A DNA stretch of 64,000 bases. Origin: Pseudolabrys sp. Root1462 (GTDB taxonomy: Bacteria > Pseudomonadota > Alphaproteobacteria > Rhizobiales > Xanthobacteraceae). The position numbers and the translations under genes are program-made. This document shows, piece by piece, positions 46,937 through 61,643 of this stretch (its first letter is position 1; the number at the start of each line of letters is the position of its first letter). The stretch covers positions 1,019,757 through 1,083,756 of the forward strand of contig NZ_LMFS01000001.1 of assembly GCF_001426945.1 (NCBI RefSeq). The letters are read 5' to 3'. A model generated the notes under the pieces. That model was not told the DNA's origin, did no database searches, and worked only from the letters and a program-made list of their open reading frames with translations.

Positions 46937-47911
46937 TCAGCGGCGGGCGAGCGGCGCGATGCGGTCGATGCGGTTGGTCCAGATGCCGCCGTCATAGCCG
47001 GCCGGAAGCGACCTGAACTGCGTCTCGTTATCGATGCCGCTGGCTCCATCGGTGCCGTCATACGGGCCGGCGACGAGCACGATCGACCCGACATGCTTCA
47101 TGCGGCGCACGAACTTGTCCGGCCAGCCCCAGGCGAAGGGCGCGACGTTCGACGGCAGGATGATCAGCGAGTTGCGGCACTCCTTGGGCACGAAGCCCGA
47201 CCAGCCGAACAGCAGATAGCGCAGCGCACAGGACTTGAGGGAGCGTATCGACATCACCGCGACGTCCGGCAGCTTGTCGTGGAATGACTGGATCGGTTTG
47301 TCGCCGCCGTAGACCATCAGCCGGTCGCGCGCCTCGGGCATGAGCGCGGCAAGCCGCGCCGCCAGCCGCTCGCCTTCGCTGGGGTCGTTGCTCTTGATGT
47401 TGATGAGGAAGCGCTGCTCGGGAAACGTGGCGAGGACCTCATCGAGCGACGGCATCAGGCCGACGCCCGTGCCGCGGAAGGGGAAGGTCTTGCCGCCGTC
47501 GGCCGTATAGCCGTAGCCGATATCGAGTTTCTTGAGCTCGGCGAGGCTGTGCTCACGCGTTACGCCGTGGCCTTCGGTGCGGCAGTCGAGCGTCCAGTCG
47601 TGGAAGATGGCGAAGCCGCCGTCGGTCGTCGGCTGCACGTCGAATTCGACGATATCGGCGCCGTCGGCGAAGGCGGCCTGCATCGAGGCAATGGTGTTTT
47701 CGAGATAGCGATGCTCGGGCGGATCGATGCGTGCCGCAGTGCAGGTCGTGTTGGTCAGCCCCTCGCGGTGATAGGTCTGCGCCAGGCCGCGATGGGCGAG
47801 CAGGGTCGGCCGTTCGCCCGACGGCTTCGCCAGCATGTTGGTATTCTTCAAGAAGCAGAAGGCGGCGAACAGCAGAGCCACCAGAGCCGCCCAGCGGAAA
47901 ACTCGCATCAT
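46937..47911 (-). CDS. Glycerophosphodiester phosphodiesterase family protein
   Basis: The 324 aa protein has an N-terminal membrane anchor or signal (about 8-24), then the GDPD motifs LLAHRGLAQTY, ENTIASMQAAFADGADIVEFDVQPTTDG and FHDWTLDCRTEG with catalytic His, Glu and Asp. It hydrolyses glycerophosphodiesters to glycerol-3-phosphate and an alcohol in the periplasm or at the membrane surface. There is no obvious operon partner. Confidence 0.9.
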   Translation of the reverse strand: MMRVFRWAALVALLFAAFCFLKNTNMLAKPSGERPTLLAHRGLAQTYHREGLTNTTCTAARIDPPEHRYLENTIASMQAAFADGADIVEFDVQPTTDGGFAIFHDWTLDCRTEGHGVTREHSLAELKKLDIGYGYTADGGKTFPFRGTGVGLMPSLDEVLATFPEQRFLINIKSNDPSEGERLAARLAALMPEARDRLMVYGGDKPIQSFHDKLPDVAVMSIRSLKSCALRYLLFGWSGFVPKECRNSLIILPSNVAPFAWGWPDKFVRRMKHVGSIVLVAGPYDGTDGASGIDNETQFRSLPAGYDGGIWTNRIDRIAPLARR

Positions 47912-48031
47912 CGCTCGCCCTTGTTCGGGCTCTCTCCCTGGATGATGCCTGCGGCGGAATGACGGCGCATCGTACCCAACAAAGCGGCGCGGCGATGTGC
48001 CGCGCCGTTACGCATTCAGGCCGGCGGGCGC

Positions 48032-49246
48032 TCAGGCCGCCATCGCCGCTTTCAAATTCTCGTCGATCTTGTCGAGGAAGCCGGTGGTCGACAGCCAGCG
48101 CTGGTCGGGGCCGACGAGAAGGGCGAGGTCCTTGGTCATGAATCCCGACTGCACGGTGTCGATGCAGACCTTCTCCAGCGTCAGCGAAAAATTCATCAGC
48201 GCGTCGTTGCCGTCGAGCTTGGCGCGATGGGCGAGGCCGCGGGTCCAGGCGAAGATCGAGGCGATCGAATTGGTCGAGGTCTCCTGGCCCTGCTGGTGCT
48301 GGCGATAGTGGCGCGTCACCGTGCCATGCGCGGCTTCCGCTTCCACCACCTTGCCGTCCGGCGTCATCAGCACCGAGGTCATCAGGCCGAGCGAGCCGAA
48401 GCCCTGCGCCACGGTGTCGGACTGCACGTCGCCGTCGTAGTTCTTGCAGGCCCAGACATAGCCGCCCGACCACTTCAACGACGAGGCGACCATGTCGTCG
48501 ATCAGGCGGTGCTGGTAGGTCAGTTTCTTGGCTTCGAACTTGTCCTTGAACTCGGCGTCGAACACCTGCTGGAACAGCTCCATGAAGCGGCCGTCATACT
48601 GCTTCAGGATGGTATTCTTGGTCGACAGGTAAAGCGGATAGCTGCGGTTCAGCGCGTAGTTCATCGAAGCGCGGGCGAAATCGATGATCGACTCGTCGAG
48701 ATTGTACATCGCCATGGTGACGCCGGAGCCGGGCGCCTTGAACACTTCCTTCTCGATCACCTTGCCGTCGTCGCCGACAAATTTGAGCGTCAGCGTGCCC
48801 TTGCCGGGGAATTTGAAGTCGGTGGCGCGGTACTGGTCGCCATAGGCGTGGCGGCCGATGATGATCGGCTGGGTCCAGCCCGGCACCAGGCGCGGCACGT
48901 TCTTGCAGATGATCGGTTCGCGGAAGATGGTGCCGCCGAGGATGTTGCGGATGGTGCCGTTCGGGCTCTTCCACATTTCCTTGAGATTGAACTCCTTCAC
49001 GCGGCCTTCGTCCGGCGTGATGGTGGCGCACTTGACGGCGACGCCGACTTCCTTGGTCTTGTTGGCGGCGTCGATGGTGATCTGGTCGCCGGTCGCGTCG
49101 CGGTTCTCGACCGAGAGGTCGTAATAGAGCAGGTCAACATCCAGGTAGGGATGGATCAGCTTGTCCTTGATGAGTTGCCAGATGATGCGGGTCATCTCGT
49201 CGCCGTCCATTTCGACGACGGGGTTCTTCACCTTGATCTTCGCCAT
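48032..49246 (-). CDS. icd: NADP-dependent isocitrate dehydrogenase, dimeric type
   Basis: The enzyme makes 2-oxoglutarate, CO2 and NADPH from isocitrate. The 404 aa protein belongs to the eukaryote-like homodimeric class: [35 protein letters not shown], and the NADP site with [16 protein letters not shown] 49246 (MAKIKVKNP) is the family start; the open frame upstream is not conserved. A second, unrelated isocitrate dehydrogenase lies next to it on the same strand. Confidence 0.97.
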   Translation of the reverse strand: MAKIKVKNPVVEMDGDEMTRIIWQLIKDKLIHPYLDVDLLYYDLSVENRDATGDQITIDAANKTKEVGVAVKCATITPDEGRVKEFNLKEMWKSPNGTIRNILGGTIFREPIICKNVPRLVPGWTQPIIIGRHAYGDQYRATDFKFPGKGTLTLKFVGDDGKVIEKEVFKAPGSGVTMAMYNLDESIIDFARASMNYALNRSYPLYLSTKNTILKQYDGRFMELFQQVFDAEFKDKFEAKKLTYQHRLIDDMVASSLKWSGGYVWACKNYDGDVQSDTVAQGFGSLGLMTSVLMTPDGKVVEAEAAHGTVTRHYRQHQQGQETSTNSIASIFAWTRGLAHRAKLDGNDALMNFSLTLEKVCIDTVQSGFMTKDLALLVGPDQRWLSTTGFLDKIDENLKAAMAA

Positions 49247-49441
49247 TTTTCGGAACCACCTGTTGAGAGCCGGCATCGGCATCGCGGCCGCGCCGGCTCT
49301 ATAACATCGACTTTTGTGACGTGAAAGCCGCGGTGGTTCATTGACTTAAGTCGCATGCGCCAGCGCGCCGTCGCCGCCAAAAGCAACAACCCGCCCGATG
49401 CTGCCATCGGGCGGGTTGACGTTGTCCCGTATCGCGGCCGC

Positions 49442-53010
<3,569 letters not shown>

Positions 53011-53026
53011 AGCGCGACAATTTCTC

Positions 53027-53118
53027 CGGTCATCCCCGCGAACGCGGGGATCCAGAGCCTTTTATCCCGATCGGCAAAGTAAGTACTGGGCCCCCGCTTT
53101 CGCGGGGGCGAGCGGAGT
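53027..53118. repeat. Dispersed inverted-repeat element
   Basis: A hairpin CCCCGCGAACGCGGGG near 53034-53049 is followed by ATCCAG, and a second, CCCCCGCTTTCGCGGGGG, lies near 53092-53109. The right end resembles that of the element between fliE and fliQ (10846-10950). It sits between convergent genes and may help end both transcripts. Confidence 0.6.
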
Positions 53119-53124
53119 GTACGC

Positions 53125-53922
53125 TTAGAACGCGTCTTTCGCGCCGCTGGCCTTCACCGGCAGCTTCTTCAACGCCGCGGCCGAGCCCTCGCGCACCAGG
53201 CTGAAATCGCTGCCGACGGTCATGAAGCGGAAGCCGCGCTTGGCCATATCGAGCGCGCGCTGCGCGTCGCGGCAGTAGATGCCGGGAATCTTGCCGGCCT
53301 TGATGGCGGCGGCGCAGATCTTGTCGATCGCGGCGTTGACCGCCGGCGCCTCGATATCCTGGGCCTTGCCGCCCGACAACGCGGTGGAGAGGTCGTAGGG
53401 GCCAATGAACAGCGCATCGATGCCGGGCGTCGCCGCGATGACCTCGACGTTCTTAAGCGCCTCCGGCGTCTCGATCATGGCAAAGGTGAGGGTGCCGTCA
53501 TTGGCCGCCGACAGGTAATCGGTCGCCGGCATCTGGCCTTGCAGCATGGTCGCACGCGGCGGTCCGAAGGAACGCTCGCCGAGCGGAAGGTACTTGGCGG
53601 CTGCAGCAAATTGCCGGGCGTCGTCGGCGTTGTTGATCATCGGTGCGATGATGCCCTCGGCGCCGAAATCGAGCGCCCGGCTGACCAGCGCGAAATCGGC
53701 GAGCGGGACGCGGACAAAGGGCGCGGAGCCTGCGTGATGGACGCCGCCGATACCGGCGATCAGCGAGGTGATGTCCCAGAGCCCGTGTTGGGCATCGAGC
53801 ACGACCGCCGGGAAGCCTTCTCGGGCAATGGTTTCGGCCACGATGGGCGCGCCCATCATGCACCAGCCTGAGAACACGGTCTCACCCGCGCGGAGTCGGC
53901 GGGCGAGCGAGAAGGCAGCCAT
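53125..53922 (-). CDS. HpcH/HpaI-family class II aldolase
   Basis: The 265 aa protein has the family pattern FSGWCMMGAPIVAETIAREGFPAVVLDAQHG (split by strand turns), GAEGIIAPMINNADDAR and MIETPEALKNVEVIAATPGIDALFIGPYDLS with the metal-binding Glu and Asp. Such enzymes cleave 4-hydroxy-2-oxo-heptanedioate or related acids to pyruvate and an aldehyde. The exact substrate is unknown. Confidence 0.9.
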   Translation of the reverse strand: MAAFSLARRLRAGETVFSGWCMMGAPIVAETIAREGFPAVVLDAQHGLWDITSLIAGIGGVHHAGSAPFVRVPLADFALVSRALDFGAEGIIAPMINNADDARQFAAAAKYLPLGERSFGPPRATMLQGQMPATDYLSAANDGTLTFAMIETPEALKNVEVIAATPGIDALFIGPYDLSTALSGGKAQDIEAPAVNAAIDKICAAAIKAGKIPGIYCRDAQRALDMAKRGFRFMTVGSDFSLVREGSAAALKKLPVKASGAKDAF

Positions 53923-53939
53923 CGGCGCGTCCGCCTGCT

Positions 53940-54254
53940 TCAGCTCTTCTGGATCTGCGCGATCGCCTGCGCCAGAAGCTCGTTCATCTGGGCGCGGATC
54001 TGCTGCTCGGTCACGCCCTTGCCCTCGAGATCCTTGGCGACCTTCTTGAAGACGTCGTGATCGCCGGCTTCCTCGAAGTCGGACAGCACGACCTCCTTGG
54101 CATAAGCCTCGGCATCCGGCCCGGACTTGCCGAGCAGCCCCGCGGCCCAGAGGCCGAGAAGCTTGTTGCGGCGAGCCATCGCCTTGAACTGCAATTCCTC
54201 GTCATGCGCGAACTTCTTTTCGAAGCCTTCTTCGCGCTTGTCGAAAGTCGTCAT
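53940..54254 (-). CDS. F1-ATPase inhibitory zeta subunit (DUF1476)
   Basis: In alphaproteobacteria the zeta subunit blocks rotation of the F1-ATPase when the proton-motive force falls. The 104 aa protein has the same length as Paracoccus zeta and starts MTTFDKREEGFEKKFAHDEE, followed by RRNKLLGLWAAGLLG and a four-helix pattern. ATG 54254 fits this N-terminus. It lies 17 bases from the aldolase gene on the same strand. Confidence 0.92.
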   Translation of the reverse strand: MTTFDKREEGFEKKFAHDEELQFKAMARRNKLLGLWAAGLLGKSGPDAEAYAKEVVLSDFEEAGDHDVFKKVAKDLEGKGVTEQQIRAQMNELLAQAIAQIQKS

Positions 54255-54549
54255 GCCGCCCTCACGATTGACAGGATTATAATGCGCTTGCATATCGCCC
54301 GATTGGGGTCAAGGCAACCTGCGAGGCGGCTATTGCGGCAAAATTGCGAAGTGGAAAACGTCGCACCCCGTCGATTGTGCTGCCCGAACCATTGGGCTAG
54401 GTTGACCTCGTGGCCCAGCCGTTTTAGCGCAGAACGACATTCGTTTGCGTTAGATCGATTAGCCCGGATCACAGCCGCGGATCTTGACGCTTTTGATTTA
54501 AAAGGGAACCACGGCACCCATGGACATTCACCAACCACGGTACATCCCG

Positions 54550-55317
54550 ATGAGCCGACGCCGCCGCATTTACGAAGGCAAGGCGAAGGTCCTCTATGAG
54601 GGCCCGGAGCCAGGGACGCTGATTCAGCATTTCAAGGACGACGCCACCGCCTTCAACGCCAAAAAGCACGAAGTGATCGAAGGCAAGGGCGTGCTGAACA
54701 ACCGTATCTCGGAATACGTTTTCCAGCACTTGAACGATATCGGCGTACCCACGCATTTCATCCGCAGGCTCAACATGCGCGAGCAGTTGATCCGCGAGGT
54801 GGAAATCATTCCGCTCGAAGTGGTGGTGCGCAACGTCGCCGCCGGTTCGCTGGCGACCCGCCTCGGCATCGAGGAAGGCACGCAGCTGCCACGCTCGATC
54901 ATCGAGTTCTATTACAAGAACGACAAGCTCAACGACCCGATGGTGTCGGAAGAGCACATCACCGCGTTCGGCTGGGCCTCGCCCCAGGAGATCGACGACA
55001 TCATGGCGCTCGCCATTCGCGTCAACGACTTCCTGTCGGGCCTGTTCCTCGGCGTCGGCATCCGTCTCGTCGACTTCAAGATGGAAACCGGCCGGCTCTG
55101 GGAGAACGACGTGATGCGCATCGTCGTGGCCGACGAGATTTCGCCGGATTCCTGCCGGTTGTGGGACATCAAGACCAACGACAAGATGGACAAGGACCGT
55201 TTCCGCCGTGACATGGGCGGGCTGGTCGAGGCCTACACCGAAGTCGCCAAGCGCCTGGGCATCGTTGCCGAGGGCGAGCGGCCGCAGGGCACCGGACCGG
55301 TGCTCGTGAAAGGCTGA
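54550..55317 (+). CDS. purC: SAICAR synthetase
   Basis: PurC joins CAIR and aspartate in purine synthesis. The 255 aa protein starts [18 protein letters not shown], with the ATP-binding KAK segment. Further family segments are [33 protein letters not shown] and [27 protein letters not shown] (split). An in-frame ATG at 54520 would add ten residues not seen in typical members; I prefer 54550 for homology although neither start has a strong ribosome-binding site. It begins the run purC-purS-purQ-purL. Confidence 0.96.
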   Translation: MSRRRRIYEGKAKVLYEGPEPGTLIQHFKDDATAFNAKKHEVIEGKGVLNNRISEYVFQHLNDIGVPTHFIRRLNMREQLIREVEIIPLEVVVRNVAAGSLATRLGIEEGTQLPRSIIEFYYKNDKLNDPMVSEEHITAFGWASPQEIDDIMALAIRVNDFLSGLFLGVGIRLVDFKMETGRLWENDVMRIVVADEISPDSCRLWDIKTNDKMDKDRFRRDMGGLVEAYTEVAKRLGIVAEGERPQGTGPVLVKG

Positions 55318-55351
55318 GGACGGCCGCTATTCGCTGGTCGTTGTGGTTTGC

Positions 55352-55440
55352 GTCATGCCCGGCCTTGTGCCGGGCATCCACGTCTTTTAGGTAGGTCGTG
55401 CCGGAAGTTGTGGATGGCCGGGACATAAGGGCGTTTACGC
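55352..55440. repeat. Dispersed intergenic repeat (GTCATGCCCGG type)
   Basis: GTCATGCCCGG with GCCGGGCATCCAC at the left and GTGGATGGCCGGGAC at the right form an inverted pair. This is the common Rhizobiales intergenic repeat reading GTCATGCCCGG...GGGCATCCACG. It separates purC from purS. Confidence 0.6.
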
Positions 55441-55491
55441 CCGTCTGCGACGGGCTATGCCCGGCCGTGACGAGATGCAAATAGGCGAATC

Positions 55492-55734
55492 ATGAAAGCG
55501 CGCGTCACCGTTACCCTGAAATCCGGCGTTCTCGATCCGCAAGGCAAGGCGATCGAGGGTGCCCTGCGTTCGCTCGGTGTCGACGGCGTCGCCTCGGTGC
55601 GTCAGGGCAAGGTGTTCGATATCGAACTCGAGGGCGGCGACCCGAAAAAGGCCGAGGCGCTGCTCAACCAGGCCGCCGACAAGCTGCTGGCGAATACCGT
55701 GATCGAAAATTACCGTGTCGAGGTCATTGGTTAG
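55492..55734 (+). CDS. purS: FGAM synthase small subunit
   Basis: PurS bridges PurQ and PurL in the three-part formylglycinamide ribonucleotide amidotransferase. The 80 aa protein has the typical MKARVTVTLKSGVLDPQGKAIEGAL start and VxVRQGKVFDIEL. The next gene purQ starts 15 bases downstream. Confidence 0.96.
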   Translation: MKARVTVTLKSGVLDPQGKAIEGALRSLGVDGVASVRQGKVFDIELEGGDPKKAEALLNQAADKLLANTVIENYRVEVIG

Positions 55735-55749
55735 GATCGAGGCACTGCC

Positions 55750-56451
55750 ATGAAAGCCGCCGTCCTCGTCTTCCCGGGTATCAATCGCGAGCGCGATATG
55801 GCGCGCACGCTCCGGCTTGTTTCGGGGCAGGCGCCCAGCATGGTCTGGCACGCCGAGCGCAAGCTGCCGGCGGGCACGGATCTCGTCGTGGTGCCGGGCG
55901 GTTTCTCCTATGGCGACTACCTGCGCTGCGGCGCCATCGCCGCGCGCTCGCCGATCATGGATGCGGTGCGCGCCTTTGCCGCCAAGGGCGGGCTGGTGCT
56001 GGGCGTCTGCAACGGCTTCCAGATCCTGTGCGAATCGGGGCTGCTGCCGGGCGTGCTGATGCGCAACGAGAACCTGCGGTTCATCTGCCGCGACGTGTTC
56101 CTCAAGGTCGAGCGCTCGGATACGCCGTTCACGCGCGGCTACAATGCCGGGCAGGTGATCCGCGTGCCGGTCGCCCATGGCGAAGGCAACTACATCGCCG
56201 ACGGCGAGACCATCGCGCGGCTGGAAGGCGAGGGCCGGGTGATATTCCGCTACTCGTCGCCGGACGGCATGATCGACCCGGACTGGAATCACAACGGCGC
56301 CATCAACGCCATCGCCGGTATCGCCAACGACCGCGGCAACGTGCTCGGCATGATGCCGCATCCGGAAAATCACGTCGAAGCCGATATCGGCTCGACCGAC
56401 GGCCGCGGCCTGTTTGCCGGCCTGGCCAAGCAACTCGGCGCCGCCGCCTAA
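55750..56451 (+). CDS. purQ: FGAM synthase glutaminase subunit
   Basis: PurQ releases ammonia from glutamine for PurL. The 233 aa class I glutaminase has the nucleophile Cys in [10 protein letters not shown], the oxyanion loop [12 protein letters not shown] and the His/Glu pair in MPHPENHVE. Confidence 0.97.
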   Translation: MKAAVLVFPGINRERDMARTLRLVSGQAPSMVWHAERKLPAGTDLVVVPGGFSYGDYLRCGAIAARSPIMDAVRAFAAKGGLVLGVCNGFQILCESGLLPGVLMRNENLRFICRDVFLKVERSDTPFTRGYNAGQVIRVPVAHGEGNYIADGETIARLEGEGRVIFRYSSPDGMIDPDWNHNGAINAIAGIANDRGNVLGMMPHPENHVEADIGSTDGRGLFAGLAKQLGAAA

Positions 56452-56545
56452 AAAGCCCTGAATTTCCTCTGGAAGCCTTGCATCAGGGCGTCTAAGTGGG
56501 GGAGGTCCGTGCTAGGCAGAACCTGGCCGCTGATCCAGGATTTCC

Positions 56546-58756
56546 ATGCTCGCGAACAACGTCAAAATCACCCCCGAACTCGTCGCTGAGCACGGCCTCA
56601 AGCCGGACGAATATCAGCGCATTCTGGATCTGATCGGCCGCGAGCCGACGCTCACCGAACTCGGCATCTTCTCGGCCATGTGGAACGAGCACTGCTCGTA
56701 CAAGTCCTCCAAGGTGCATCTGCGCGGCCTGCCGACCAAGGCGCCGTGGGTCATCCAGGGGCCGGGCGAGAACGCCGGCGTCATCGACATCGGCGACGGA
56801 CTGGCCTGCGTCTTCAAGATGGAGAGCCACAACCACCCGAGCTACATCGAGCCCTATCAGGGCGCGGCCACCGGCGTCGGCGGCATTCTGCGCGACGTGT
56901 TCACGATGGGCGCGCGGCCGATCGCCTGCCTCAACGCCTTGAGCTTCGGCGCGCCGGAACATCCCAAGACGCGGCACCTCGTGTCCGGCGTCGTCGCCGG
57001 CATCGGCGGCTACGGCAATTCGTTCGGCGTGCCGACGGTCGCCGGCTCGGTGCGTTTCCACCGGCGCTATGACGGCAACATCCTCGTCAACGCCATGGCG
57101 GTCGGCCTCGCCGAGAAAGACAAGATCTTCTACGCCGCGGCGTCGGGCGTCGGCATGCCGATCGTTTATCTCGGCTCCAAGACCGGCCGCGACGGCATTC
57201 ACGGCGCGTCGATGGCGTCGGCCGAATTCGACGACAAGTCGGACGAGAAGCGTCCGACCGTGCAGGTCGGCGATCCGTTCTCGGAAAAGCTGCTGCTCGA
57301 GGCCTGTCTCGAGATCATGGCCAAGGATTGCGTCATCGCCATCCAGGACATGGGCGCGGCGGGTCTGACCTCGTCGGCGACCGAAATGGGCGCCAAGGGT
57401 AATCTCGGCGTCACGCTCGATCTTGACAAGGTGCCGTGCCGCGAAGAGGGCATGACGGCCTATGAGATGATGCTGTCGGAGAGCCAGGAGCGCATGCTCA
57501 TGGTGCTCAAGCCCGAGAAGGAAAAGGAAGCGGAGGCCATCTTCCGCAAATGGGGACTCGACTTCGCGGTGGTCGGCGAGACGACGCCGTCGATGCGCTT
57601 CATCGTCAAGCACCACGGCGAGGTGATGGCTGATCTGCCGATCAAGGAGCTGGGCGACAGCGCGCCGGAGTACAAGCGGCCTTTCGTCAGCCTGGAAAAG
57701 CCGGCGGCGATTGACGCCGGCGCCATCGAGCCGCCCGGCACCATCGCCGACGCGCTCGAGCGCCTCGTCGCAACGCCCGACCTGTGCTCAAAGCGCTGGG
57801 TGTGGGAGCAGTACGATCACATCATCGGCGGCAATACGGTGCAGCGGCCGGGCGGCGATGCCGCCGTGGTGCGCGTCCTCGACGGGCCGAAGGCTTTGGC
57901 GCTGACCACGGACGTGACGCCGCGCTATTGCGAAGCCAACCCGTTCGAAGGCGGCAAGCAGGCGGTCGCCGAATGCTGGCGCAACCTCACCGCGGTCGGC
58001 GCGACGCCGCTCGCCATCACCGACAATCTCAATTTCGGCAATCCCGAGCGGCCCGAGATCATGGGCCAGTTCGTTGGCTGCGTGCGCGGCATTGCCGAAG
58101 CCTGCAAGGCGCTCGACTTTCCGGTCGTGTCCGGCAACGTGTCGCTCTACAACGAGACCAACGGCAAGGCGATCTTGCCGACGCCGTCGATCGGCGGTGT
58201 CGGTGTCATCGCCGACTTCAAGAAGAGCGCGACGCTGGCGTTCAAGAAAGAAGGCGAGGCGATCCTCGTCATCGGCGAAACCACCGGCTGGCTCGGCCAG
58301 TCGATCTACTTGCGCGAGATTTGCGCGCGCGAAGAGGGCGCGCCGCCTCCGGTCGATCTGATCGAGGAACGCGAGAACGGCGAGTTCGTGCGCTCGCTCA
58401 TTGTCGACGGCGCGGCCACCGCCGCTCACGATCTGTCCGATGGCGGATTGCTGGTGGCGCTGGCCGAGATGGCGATGGCCTCCGGCATCGGCGCCAGCCT
58501 CGATGCCGCACCCGACGACGTGCCGGCGCACGCTTACTGGTTCGGCGAGGATCAGGCGCGCTACATCGTGACGGTGCCGGTGCAGGCGGTCGATCTCGTC
58601 ATGGCGCGGGCGCGCAAGGCCAGCGTGCTGGTGTCACGCATCGGCACGACCGGCGGCGACAAGCTCGCCATCAAGGATCAGCGTGCGCTCGCCGTTTCCG
58701 ATCTCAACGAGCGTAGCGAACGCTGGCTCCCCACCTACATGGCCGGCCGGGACTAG
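56546..58756 (+). CDS. purL: FGAM synthase large subunit
   Basis: PurL makes FGAM from FGAR, ATP and ammonia. The 736 aa protein is the short PurL of PurSQL systems. Landmarks include [16 protein letters not shown], the Mg-binding [22 protein letters not shown] and [15 protein letters not shown] in the first half, and the paired second-half repeat with [14 protein letters not shown]. It ends the purine run. Confidence 0.98.
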   Translation: MLANNVKITPELVAEHGLKPDEYQRILDLIGREPTLTELGIFSAMWNEHCSYKSSKVHLRGLPTKAPWVIQGPGENAGVIDIGDGLACVFKMESHNHPSYIEPYQGAATGVGGILRDVFTMGARPIACLNALSFGAPEHPKTRHLVSGVVAGIGGYGNSFGVPTVAGSVRFHRRYDGNILVNAMAVGLAEKDKIFYAAASGVGMPIVYLGSKTGRDGIHGASMASAEFDDKSDEKRPTVQVGDPFSEKLLLEACLEIMAKDCVIAIQDMGAAGLTSSATEMGAKGNLGVTLDLDKVPCREEGMTAYEMMLSESQERMLMVLKPEKEKEAEAIFRKWGLDFAVVGETTPSMRFIVKHHGEVMADLPIKELGDSAPEYKRPFVSLEKPAAIDAGAIEPPGTIADALERLVATPDLCSKRWVWEQYDHIIGGNTVQRPGGDAAVVRVLDGPKALALTTDVTPRYCEANPFEGGKQAVAECWRNLTAVGATPLAITDNLNFGNPERPEIMGQFVGCVRGIAEACKALDFPVVSGNVSLYNETNGKAILPTPSIGGVGVIADFKKSATLAFKKEGEAILVIGETTGWLGQSIYLREICAREEGAPPPVDLIEERENGEFVRSLIVDGAATAAHDLSDGGLLVALAEMAMASGIGASLDAAPDDVPAHAYWFGEDQARYIVTVPVQAVDLVMARARKASVLVSRIGTTGGDKLAIKDQRALAVSDLNERSERWLPTYMAGRD

Positions 58757-58978
58757 GCCCGGCCTGTTGATAGGGTGCCATTATCGGCGGCCCCTCAGGG
58801 CCCCGATGCCGTTTTTCGCAATGTAAATTAAGACCGGCCGCAAGGTTTTCTTTAGCCTGCCCAATTACCCTACCGGTGGTTGTGCCATGCCGCCCTATTT
58901 GGCGTGCCGAGGCGCTGACCGTTTGCCGGGCCCTATTTGGCCCTTCCGTAACGTTCACCCACGGTCCGGAATTCAGCC

Positions 58979-60484
58979 ATGACATTATCGATCTCGCCGC
59001 CGCGCAGCCTCGCCCGGTGGACCAACCGTTTCAGTCTGACCTCGCGCCTGACGCTGCTGGCGATCGTCACCATGGCGCTCGCGGTCGGTGTTTCGATCTG
59101 GACGTCGATCTCCATCACCAAGGGCGAGATGTATCGCCGCGCCCAGGAGGCGCTCGACATCAACATCAAGCTGCTCGACAGCGCGCTCACCGCCTATGGC
59201 GCGCCGCGCCGCGACGGCGACAAGTTCTATTTCGGCAATACGTTGATCAACAATAACTTCGAGGCTGTCGATCGCGTCAAGGCGATCGCCGGCGGCACCG
59301 CGACGGTGTTTATGGGCGATCAGCGCGTCGCGACCAACGTGGCGAAGCCCGATGGTTCGCGCGCGGTCGGCACCAAACTGGCGCCCGGTCCGGCCTACGA
59401 CACCGTGTTCACGAAGAAGCAGACCTATCGCGGCGAGGCTAACATTCTCGGCACCGAATATCTGACGGTGTACGAGCCGATCATGGGCGGCAATGATGTG
59501 CTCGGCATCGCCTATGTCGGCGTCAAGAAGGCCGAGTTCTTTGCCGTTCTGCAGAGCCTGATGACGATGAGCCTGATCGGCGGTCTCGTTGTCATCCTGA
59601 TCGCCGGGGCCGCGATGTTCTTCCTGGTGCGCCGGATCTTTGCGCCGGTCGGCTCGATGTGCAGCGACCTTGTCGCCATGGCCAGCCGCGCCTCGGGCGA
59701 GGTGCTCGACACCGCGCATATGAGCCAGATCGAGGAAATGCGGGCCGCCGTGACGGCGCTCGACGAAGCAACGCGCGCCAAGGAGCAGGCCGAGGCCGAA
59801 GCAGCGGCGCTGCGCGAGCGCGTCGAGGCGCAACGTCGGCACCGTGCCGATCAGGCCGCCCGCGCCGCCGACGAGCGCAGCCGCGCCGTTGCCGAGCGCG
59901 CCCATGCCATGGACGAAATCTCGGCGACGGTGAAGAAGAACGCCGGAGAGGCGGCCGAAGCCGACCGTGTGGCGACGCAAACCAGCGACGTCGCCGACCG
60001 CAGCGGCAAGATCGTGTCGAAGGCGATCGAGGCGATGTCGCGCATCGAACAGTCTTCGCACAAGATCTCCGACATCATCTCGGTGATCGATGAGATCGCG
60101 CGGCAGACCAACCTTTTGGCGCTCAATGCCGCGGTGGAAGCGGCACGCGCCGGCGACGCCGGGCGTGGCTTCGCCGTGGTGGCGACCGAAGTGCGCAGCC
60201 TGGCGCAACGCTCCTCGCAGGCGGCCAAGGACATCAAGCAACTGATCGGCTCGTCGTCCGAGCGCGTGAAGGAGGGTGTCGACCTGGTCAACAGCGCCGG
60301 TTCCTCGCTCGCCGAAATCGTCGATCAGATCCGCAAGGTGGCCGGCATCGTCTCCGGCATCGCGGTCGCCAATAACGAACAGGCGGCCGGCCTCGAGCAG
60401 ATCAACCGCACGCTGACGCAGCTCGATCAGACCTCTCAGGACGCTACCGGCTGGGCGGACGAGGACGAGGCGGTCGCCGCCTGA
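58979..60484 (+). CDS. Methyl-accepting chemotaxis protein
   Basis: The 501 aa receptor has a membrane helix (about 22-42), a periplasmic Cache-type sensor (about 43-185, with [25 protein letters not shown]), a second helix (about 192-215), a HAMP-like linker and a signalling domain with the hairpin tip [37 protein letters not shown] (split at the tip Glu). The ligand is unknown. It sits between purL and bolA and signals, presumably, to the flagella encoded at the left end. Confidence 0.92.
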   Translation: MTLSISPPRSLARWTNRFSLTSRLTLLAIVTMALAVGVSIWTSISITKGEMYRRAQEALDINIKLLDSALTAYGAPRRDGDKFYFGNTLINNNFEAVDRVKAIAGGTATVFMGDQRVATNVAKPDGSRAVGTKLAPGPAYDTVFTKKQTYRGEANILGTEYLTVYEPIMGGNDVLGIAYVGVKKAEFFAVLQSLMTMSLIGGLVVILIAGAAMFFLVRRIFAPVGSMCSDLVAMASRASGEVLDTAHMSQIEEMRAAVTALDEATRAKEQAEAEAAALRERVEAQRRHRADQAARAADERSRAVAERAHAMDEISATVKKNAGEAAEADRVATQTSDVADRSGKIVSKAIEAMSRIEQSSHKISDIISVIDEIARQTNLLALNAAVEAARAGDAGRGFAVVATEVRSLAQRSSQAAKDIKQLIGSSSERVKEGVDLVNSAGSSLAEIVDQIRKVAGIVSGIAVANNEQAAGLEQINRTLTQLDQTSQDATGWADEDEAVAA

Positions 60485-60503
60485 GCGGCGATCGCCACTT
60501 CGC

Positions 60504-61472
60504 TCACTGCTGATTGCGCTCCATCACCCGGCGCAGAATGCGGCCCGCTGGCGTGATGCCGGGCGGCAGGCGACGATGCTCCGTCGTCGTGGTGGTCGTC
60601 GTCGTCGCGGCACCCGCGGCCGGCGCGGCGCCGGCGGGGATCGAATCGGCGATGTCGGCGAGCGAGGTCTGGCAGTTCGGCGACAGCTTGGCGGCGTTGC
60701 GCTGCAGACAGGCGAGCGCCTCCGGCCCGCCGGGCGGCACGCCCTTGCAATTGCGCGAATAGTCGGCGCGGCAGGTATTCCTGATCGCGCTCATCTGCGC
60801 CGCAGTCGGCGCCGGCGGTGCATCGGCGGTCGTCGCCGGAACTGGCGCCGCAGCCGCTGGCGCCGCGGCCTGCTTGGGCATCGTGGCGCCGACGGCAGCC
60901 TGGCAGCCCGGCGACAGACGCGCCGCGTTCTTCTGCAGGCATTGCAGCGCCTGCGCGCCGCCCGGCTGGACGCCGGAGCAGTTCGACATGAAATCGGAGC
61001 GGCAGGCCGACTTGATCGCCGATTGCTGGGCGGCGGTGACCTGTGGCGCGGCGGCGGTCGCCGCGGTCTTGGGCGCGGCCATGCTGGCCGCTGGCGGTTT
61101 AGCGGTGGCGATCGTCGGCGCCGGCGCGGCTGGAGCGGGTGCCGGCGCGGCAACGACCGGGGACGGCGCAGGGGCGGGCGGTGGCGGCGCTGCGGGCGCC
61201 GCGGCGGCCGCGGCCGGTGCGGGCTTCGGGATCGTGGCGCTCACGGCCGTCTGGCAGCCCGGCGACAGCTTCGAGACGTTCTTCTGCAGGCACTGCAGCG
61301 CTTGGGCGCCGCCGGGCTGCACGCCGGAGCAGTTCGACATGAAATCGGAGCGGCAGGAGGACTTGATCGCCGCCTGCTGTTCGGCGGTGACCTGGGCGAA
61401 GGCGCCCGGCATCAGCGCGAGGCTCATGACGCCGGCCAGCGCGGCTCCCAGGACGTGGTGCGTGTGCGGCAT
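60504..61472 (-). CDS. Secreted protein with three Cys-rich (GLG1-type) repeats
   Basis: The 322 aa product has a signal peptide ending PGAFAQ. Three repeats follow, each with four Cys; in the first, Cys40, Cys48, Cys61 and Cys73 lie in CRSDFMSNCSGVQPGG and LQCLQKN. They resemble the PF00839 repeats of the Golgi protein GLG1. The first two repeats are nearly identical even in DNA; the third is diverged (CRADYSRNCKGVPPGG). Ala/Pro linkers join them, and a run of eight Thr precedes the basic end. GGAGGGG lies before ATG 61472. Confidence 0.85.
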   Translation of the reverse strand: MPHTHHVLGAALAGVMSLALMPGAFAQVTAEQQAAIKSSCRSDFMSNCSGVQPGGAQALQCLQKNVSKLSPGCQTAVSATIPKPAPAAAAAAPAAPPPPAPAPSPVVAAPAPAPAAPAPTIATAKPPAASMAAPKTAATAAAPQVTAAQQSAIKSACRSDFMSNCSGVQPGGAQALQCLQKNAARLSPGCQAAVGATMPKQAAAPAAAAPVPATTADAPPAPTAAQMSAIRNTCRADYSRNCKGVPPGGPEALACLQRNAAKLSPNCQTSLADIADSIPAGAAPAAGAATTTTTTTTEHRRLPPGITPAGRILRRVMERNQQ

Positions 61473-61643
61473 GTCGTTTCCCCTCCAAAGACCGCGAACC
61501 GCCGCGGCGGCGCGAGTGTTACGGCCGCAGTTATACGCCGCCTCCGATTGAGCCGGGACTGACATTTTTTGGGTGCAAATTCTGCGTAAGGGCTGCCGCT
61601 GGCGGGCAGGTTGCGTATGGTGGGCCCCAGGAGGACGGACAAT

